Assembly: GCA_036874045.1 (NCBI GenBank)
Contig: CM072336.1
Coordinates: forward strand, 11,961,001 to 12,025,000
Source: Cymodocea nodosa
Taxonomy: Eukaryota; Streptophyta; Magnoliopsida; Alismatales; Cymodoceaceae
Reading direction: 5' to 3'
DNA length: 64,000 nucleotides
A program made the translations under genes and the position numbers. The notes under the pieces are model-generated. The model was not told the DNA's origin. It saw only the letters and a program-made list of their open reading frames with translations, and made no database searches. Shown piece by piece: positions 57,860 to 64,000 of this stretch; the first letter of the stretch is position 1, and each line of letters opens with the position of its first letter.

Positions 57860-60085
57860 TTAGCCTCTATTCCTAAGTTCATCTACTTCCTTCTGGAGTT
57901 TTTCTAATTGTTGCTCTAATTGGTTAATCCTCTCTACAACTCCTATAATGCCTCCAGAAGGTCCAGCACTCTCTGTAGCTACAAAATTTCTGTACTCTTT
58001 CACTGAAATGGTTCTTGATCTGATTCTTTTTGATACCCATTTAGTGAAATCAATACAATCCACCATCAGCAGTGGAATCAAATCTCCATAAAACAATTTC
58101 TTCTTCACTATTCTCAGCTTGGAGATAAAAACTGTAGACCAATTTATTTGAATTCTATTTACAACTACATATGTGGCCCATTTGACAAATTGACTTAGTT
58201 CTATGTCATGGCCTTGTCGTTGATAGACATTCTTAATCAAAATGTTAGCTATCATGTGTGCTTTACCATTTAAATGCTTTAGTCTATTTAATAAAGGCAC
58301 ACCAGGATTGATAGCTAAACAATCCTTTATGGTCTGTTCTGTCCATTCAACGATAGTTGTGTCTTCCAGAATTTCTTTTCCTTCATTCTTCAATCCAAAA
58401 ATGTTGGGGAGAAGCTCTGGTGTTATCTGTACATCAGCTTCCTCCACGTTGGAAATTAATCCTCCTTCTCCTTCTCTTAAGTTTGCATAAAAGTAGGGCA
58501 CTAGATTTTCATATATTACATGCACTCTTTCTTGAGAAATAAACTTCAGTAGACCTTGGAACTCAAATAAATCTTTGATTTCTTGCATTCCGTCCTAATT
58601 TATTGGTCTACTATAAATGATATCATAACCCCTTATCTCTTGGTATTTATTATAAGCTTCTTGACTCCAAAAGTGTACTTTATTTAAAATTGTTGCTTCA
58701 GTTAGGTTAGGAATGTGACTTTGTTGTTCCAGAGGGGTTTGTTCTTGATCTTCCTCTTCCATAGGCTGAACTTGAAAATGTTCTGCAGGTTCCTGAACTT
58801 TTGCTTCTGCTTTTGTCTATGGTGGTGAGCCGGCAGAACTCTCCACTTTGTCTTGAATTCTTTCCATAAATTGCTGAAGAGTTTCTTGCTCTTCAGTGGA
58901 ATCTGCAAAGTCATTTCTTTCCATATATACTTGTTTAGCTTCTTGTTCATTTTCTGTTCTTCCTTCTTTCTCCTGACTACCAATCTGCATTGTCACTGTT
59001 CTTTCTGATTCTGTAGCAGATTAGGATGGAGTCACGGGCAAATCAGTTTCTGCCCTAATTTCTGTTCTTTCTTCTTGTATAAGCTGTAGACTAATTTCAG
59101 CCTGTTTTTCTTCTTCTCTTTGCTCTTGTTGCTGTTGCTCCTGCTTCTCTTCAGAATCGGATAGCAGGTTTATAAAAATTGGCTCTATAGGCCCTTTTGA
59201 TATTGGTACTTCAGATTTAATCTTCTTTTGACATTCAAGCACTATCTCTTTTCCTTTCTTTCGTTTGATTAATTGTGCTTGGTCTTCCTCTTCTACTTTT
59301 GAGATTAAATCTATAAACATAGGCTCTGCACGCCTTTGAGCCATAGGTACTGGCTCTTCCTATTTAATTTTTTCAATATTTGCTGGTCTTGAAGGACCAG
59401 CTTTAGCTTCTCCTCTTGCAGCAAATCTGACAATAGCTTCTTGATGCTGTTCTACTTTGATTTTATATTGGGCTTTCAACTTTTCTACAGCCCTCCTCTT
59501 GCGAAGTGCATCAAATACCAGATGTGCTTTGGCTATTGCTAAATCTTCTAGTTCTCCTTGGTTTTTCCCCACTTGAACCAGTCCTTGGAATTCTTTTAAT
59601 TCCTCTTCAGTTGAAGGCCCCAACATTGCTGCTCGTGCCAACGGCTTGAATGGTGGAACTGATGGTCCTAGTTGCTGCTCCTCAGGAACAGGTCTTTCAA
59701 CAGTCAACTCCTCTTGTTCTTCCTTTGCTTGTTGTTGCTGCCTTATTGCACCCATTGCACGACCAGCAATGCGCTTTTTGAACCATAATCTGGCCTTGCG
59801 TTGGATTAGCTCTAGGGCTACTTCGTTGTTTGGCCTGATTTTTCTTTCTTTGCTTAAAGCAATTTCTGTTGCTACTCTGATTCTTGTTTCTACTATTTGG
59901 GGTATTTGTATACCCAAATCAACTAAAAATTTTCTTAAGTTGAAGAGTTCTGATTCTACCTTTTGTAGCTCTTTTTCTCTTGTTGTATTTCGAATCTTCT
60001 ACTGCGTGTGTCATTCCTCTAACTTTTTCAGAAACTGTGTTGTGTCAACTGCACCTTCTTAGAACTCGAGTGTCATCTTCCTCAT
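57860..60085 (-). pseudogene. ORF3 of Athila element G2
   Basis: Best Athila ORF3 copy. From the first ATG (60085) there are stops after five codons and twice more before a long open part (59917-59360) with 'LIQRKARLWFKKRIAGRAMG', glutamine-rich and coiled-coil segments. Next is an acidic/glutamine region (59344-59021) containing 'MFIDLISKVEEEDQ' and 'IFINLLSDSEE'. The C-terminal globular domain (58588-57860, 242 codons open) has 'DLFEFQGLLKF', 'ITPELLPNIFGLKNEG', 'LNGKAHMIANILIKNVYQR' and a terminal coiled coil 'INQLEQQLEKLQKEVDELRN'. No signal peptide or membrane span, so not a classical envelope protein. Resembles the plant 'putative plant transposon protein' family. Function unknown. Confidence 0.78.
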
Positions 60086-60638
60086 CGTGGAGTTACACAA
60101 CAGCACGGAGTCGCTCTGATCTCTACTTTTCTAAATTCTAAATGGTTTACCGGATAATGCCCCCAAAACCCTATGTTTTAGTCTAAATAAGCCATAAGTT
60201 TAGGCGGGTAATCGAGTCATTTCCCGAACCAACTCTTGCTCTCTCACCCATGGTCTTAACTACAGTACTCCGTTGAGTTACAGTTAACTCAACGGAATAA
60301 GCTCGTTGACTAACTCAAGACTCAACGGAGTAAGTTCGTTGAGTTAAACGTAACTCAACGGCTTCCCGTACATATAGATATATATAAAAAATACTTAAGA
60401 TAATAGTTTTTTTTTTGTTTTTACCGGTTTAACTGATACTATGTTTCGGTCAAATCGAATTTTTTCCGATTGAACCGATACTATGTTTCGGTAAAACCAA
60501 AATTTTTTACTGAAAATTAATATAGATTTTTTATGTTTTGGTCAGATCGATGGATCTAGTCGGTCGAATTGTAACGATTTTTTATATTTTATAATTTTTT
60601 TTTTTAAGTTATATGAAAATAAAATAAAAACTGATTTC
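60086..60638 (-). promoter_or_regulatory. INT-ORF3 spacer and candidate ORF3 leader (G2)
   Basis: Counterpart of 15700-16398. Going downstream on the minus strand: CGGTT/AACCG motifs (60600-60400), TAACTCAACGG palindromes (60365-60255), then a conserved leader with 'gggaaatgactcgattaccc' (60208-60227) and TATA-like 'ggcttatttagactaaaac' (60174-60192) before the ATG at 60085. Confidence 0.4.
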
Positions 60639-62040
60639 TTAATAAGTAAAGCTCGAGTAGTCTTCTACTCTAACTTCTTCTATAATTCCAAAGGAGCTTT
60701 TTTGTATTTTCAAAATAGGTCTAAGTCTTTGTTCATTTACTTTAAAGATATTCTGATTTTTAGGATTTTCAATCTCAATAGCTCCATAGGGATAAATATT
60801 TCAAACTATGTAAGGTCCTGCCCATCTAGATCTTAATTTTCCTGGATGGTTACGAAGTCTAGCCATGTAAAGATATACTTCTTGTCCTATTTCAAAGCCT
60901 TTTGGAATAATTTTCCTATCATGCCATAATTTCATTTTCTCTTTTTCTCTTACAGTCTTCGAATAAGCTTCATTTCTAAATTCTTCTAATTCAATTAATT
61001 GCATTTTCCTATTTTCAGTAGCTTGATTTAAATTAGTGTTCAGAGTTTTTAATGCCCAATAAGCTTTATATTCTATTTCAATAGGTAAATGACAACTTTT
61101 TCCATATACTAGCCTAAAAGGTGACATACCTAAGCTTGCCTTATAAGCAGTTCTATAAGCCCAAAGTGCATCTATCAATCTATTAGCCCAATTTTTTCTA
61201 GTAGGATTTACTACTTTTTCTAAGATTAACTTAATTTGTTTATTAGCACTTTCTACTTGTCCACTTGTTTGCAGATGATATGATGTTGCAATTTTGTGGT
61301 TTACTCCATATTTCTTCATTAAGGCTTCAAAACTTCTATTACAGAAATGAGTTCCTCTATCACTGATAATAGCTTTAGGTATTCCAAATCTGGCAAATAT
61401 ATTAGTTCTTATAAATTGTATTACCACTTTGTTGTCATTAGTTTTTGTAAGAATAGCTTCTATCCATTTAGATACATAATCCACCCCCAACAATATGTAA
61501 TTAAATTGATTAAACATAGGAAATGGACCCATAAAATCTATTCCCCACATATCAAAGATTTCAACCTCAACAATAGGATTAAGAGGCATCATATTCCTCT
61601 TTAATATTCTTCCTATTTGTTGACATCTTAAACAACTTAAGCAATATTTATGAGCATCTTTGAATAGTGTTGGCCAATAAAATCCACATTGCAGAATTTT
61701 TGCAGCAGTTTTCCCTAAGCCAAAATGCCCTCCACAAGCTTAGTCATGACAGAAAGACAATATGCTCTAATATTCAGTTTCTAGAACAGACCTCCTTAAA
61801 ACTAGATCAGGACATTTCTTAAATAAGTATGGGTCTTCCCAATAGTAATATTTTACTCTTGAGAAAAATAATTTCTTATCCTGTCTATTCCAATCCTTAG
61901 GTGTTAAACCAGTAACTAAGTAATTAACTATGTCTGCATACCAAGGTATTGTGTTGATGGTCATTAATTGTTCATCCGGAAAATTATCCTTAATTTCAAT
62001 ATTTGATTTTTCCATTTGTAATCTTGATAAATGATCTGCT
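60639..62040 (-). pseudogene. Athila element G2: integrase
   Basis: Minus strand. An N-terminal zinc-binding region with 'CLSCLRCQQIGRILKRNM' (about 61600-61655) and 'GGHFGLGKTAAKIL' (about 61695-61740) is followed by a 263-codon open core (61592-60801). It has 'MWGIDFMGPFPM', the D in 'GVDYVSKWIEAI', the D in 'ISDRGTHF' and the E in 'GQVESANKQIKLIL', so the catalytic triad is intact. The C-terminal domain 'EIGQEVYLYMARLRNHPGKL' runs to a stop at 60639. Stops at about 61766 and 61741 (CAA to TAA) break the N-terminal part. Confidence 0.9.
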
Positions 62041-63999
62041 ACTACATTCTCACAACCTTTTTTATCTTTAATTTCTAGATCAAATTCTTGTAATAATAAT
62101 ATTCATCAGATCAATCTAGGCTTAGTCTCTTTTTTTGCTATTAGATGTTTTGAAGCTGAATGATCCGTGTATACTATTACTTTAGCTCCAATCAGATATG
62201 ATCTAAACTTTTTTAAGGCAAACACAATAGCTAATAGTTCTTTTTCAGTAGTTGTGTAATTAACTTGAGTATCATTTAAGGTTTTGCTTGCATAATGAAT
62301 CACTCTAGGAGATTTTTCTATCTTCTGTCCCAACACTGCTCCTACAGCAAAATCAAATGCATCGCACATTAATTCAAATGAATGGCTCCAATCAGGTGCT
62401 TAAATTATAGGAGTTGAAATTAAGCTAGTTTTAAGTCTGAAAAATTCTTCCTTACAATTTTTATCAAAGTTAAATGGGACATCTTTTAATAGATTAGTTA
62501 AAGGTCTAGCTATTTTGCTAAAGTCTTTAATAATTCTTCTATAAAAACCAGCATGTCCTAGAAATGATCTAATATCTTTTACTGATTTAGGTTCTGGTAG
62601 ATTAGAAATTACTTCTATTTTAGCTTTATCTACTTCTAACCCTTTCTTAGAAACAACATACCCTAAGACTATTCCTTGTTTAACCATGAAGTGACATTTT
62701 TCCCAATTTAAAACTAGATTTTTTTCTGCACAGCGTTTTAATATTTGGTCTAAATTGCTTAAACAAACTTCATATGAGTTGCCATATACAGTAAAATCAT
62801 TATAAATATTTCTAAAAAATCTTCAGTCATTCTAGTAAATATGCCTTGCATACACCTTTGAAAGGTGGCTAGTGCATTGCATAATCCAAATGGCATTCTT
62901 TTAAAAGCATAAGTTCCATTAGGATAGGTGAAAGTTGTTTTCTCTTGATCCTCTAATGTTACTAGAATTTGATTATAACCTGAATACTTGTCTAGGAAAC
63001 AAAAATATTCTTGCCCTGCTAATCTTTCCAGCATTTGATCTATAAAAGGTAAGGGAAAATGATCTTTCCTAGTCACAACATTCAGCTTTCTATAGTCTAT
63101 AAATACTCTCCAACCTGATTGAATTCTAGTAGGTATCAAGTCTTGACTTTCATTCCTAGTAACTGTTAATCCTGATTTCTTAGGAACTACATGGATTGGG
63201 CTAACCCACGAGCTATTAGAAATTGGATAAATTATGTCATTATCTAACCATTTCACTATTTCCTTCCTAACTACTTCTTTAAGGTTTGGATTTAATCTCC
63301 TCTCAGGAATTCTAACAGGTTTAGCATTCTCTTCTAAATATATGTGGTGATAGCATAAAGTTGAACTTAACCCTTTTATATAAGTCATAGTCCATCCTAT
63401 TGCTTCTTTATAATGTTTTACTACATCTTTTAATTTAGCTATTTGATCCTCTTCTAAATCTGAAGCAATAATGATTAGACAGGTTCGTTTCTCTTCCAGA
63501 AATATATAGGTTAATTCAGGAGGTAAAGGTTTTAATTCTAAATGTTGCCCATCAAAAGCTAGAGCTCCTAATTGAACATCATCATTTTCTAAATTAATTT
63601 CTTCCAGATCTCCTTCTATATTTATGCTTTCACTTTCCTCTAAAGTTTTAGAATTGATTTGCCTATTTAATTCTTCTTGAATCACATCATCTAACATATC
63701 TCCTTCATCCTCTAAAAAGTCTATGGTATGTAAGGACATTTCTAACTCCTCGAACCTTTCTGATTTGAAAATATTTAGTTGAGTATCCTCATTACCATAT
63801 GCTAACTTCATTTCTCCAGTTTTACAATTTATAACAGCCCCTGAAGTTGCTAAAAATGGCTTTCCCAAAATTAAAGATGTATCACTATTTTTATGCTTAA
63901 TTTGTTAGGAATCCAAAATTACAATATCAATAGGATATATAAAGTTTTTGATTTTAATTAAGACATTCTCTATTTTTCCTCTAGGGTATCTTATACTTC
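62041..63999 (-). pseudogene. Athila element G2: end of protease region, RT, RNase H
   Basis: Minus strand, continuing beyond the window. The end of the protease-like region ('MGKPFLATSGAVINC', 63824-63868) is followed by an acidic linker. RT runs from 'LNPNLKEVVRKEI' (about 63250-63300) through 'GWRVFIDYRKLNV' (63060-63110), 'DHFPLPFIDQMLERLAGQEY' (about 63010-63060) and 'MPFGLCNALATFQRC'. At about 62808 a 1-bp deletion falls in the catalytic xxDD motif and shifts the frame, so RT is dead. The same motif is intact in G1. The RT C-terminus and RNase H follow (62687-62106) with '[15 protein letters not shown]' and '[10 protein letters not shown]'. The family reads this as one polyprotein. Confidence 0.9.
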
Positions 64000-64000
64000 T

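Noticed and set aside
57860-60085. ORF3 as a retroviral-type envelope gene
   Set aside because: Position fits, but no signal peptide, cleavage site or membrane anchor is visible. The content is coiled coil, acidic linker and a soluble domain.
1-64000. CRISPR array, bacterial operon or phage signals
   Set aside because: Repeats here are LTRs, tandem arrays and palindromic motifs, and gene content is plant retrotransposon. No spacer-repeat pattern or Cas-like gene is present.

Overview
The window looks like AT-rich nuclear DNA from a flowering plant. It is dominated by decayed LTR retrotransposons, with one intact host gene and truncated copies of it. The plant assignment rests on Athila/Tat-type Ty3/gypsy and Sirevirus (SIRE/Maximus)-type Ty1/copia elements, on initiator-Met-tRNA primer sites, and on the style of the host gene. 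I cannot name the species. No tRNA, rRNA or CRISPR array was recognised.

Left third (1-18.6 kb). A plus-strand Athila-type element (G1) has been split by later insertions. Its reverse transcriptase (RT) is broken by a solo LTR (2401-3905). Its RNase H/integrase junction holds a complete but internally deleted 7.9 kb Sirevirus (4770-12658, 5-bp target duplication CAGAT). Its integrase holds a 1.6 kb solo LTR (13093-14717, target duplication AATAT). After the integrase comes a noncoding spacer full of short palindromic motifs, then an extra ORF (ORF3). A second, truncated Sirevirus (18597-24838) abuts the end of G1 ORF3.

Middle (24.8-40.3 kb). A small host gene family sits here. There is an N-terminal fragment (24839-25051), an intact single-exon 785-codon gene for a multipass membrane protein of unknown function (26397-28754, minus), and a C-terminal half copy (36348-37310). 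The gene and its flanks belong to a segmental duplication (26.2-29.7 kb versus 35.8-39.7 kb). The second copy is disrupted by Athila-like LTR sequence and rearrangement. Between the copies lie several Athila-like LTR pieces and a 92-bp tandem array.

Right part (40.3-64 kb). Low-complexity, motif-rich DNA (40.6-43.3 kb) is followed by a broken minus-strand Sirevirus (43.6-51.4 kb) that keeps recognisable integrase, RT and RNase H. Next come a head-to-head inverted pair of long Athila-type LTRs (51.4-54.8 kb), Sirevirus 3' noncoding sequence, an Athila gag, and a minus-strand Athila element (57.9-64 kb) with ORF3, integrase, RNase H, RT and the end of the protease region.

The most interesting theme is that Athila (Ty3/gypsy) and Sirevirus (Ty1/copia) copies carry a homologous ORF3 in the env-like position after pol, and that LTRs and spacers of both superfamilies are loaded with the same kind of short palindromic TAACT-centred motif. 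Nearly every transposon ORF has stops or frameshifts, so the elements are mostly relics.
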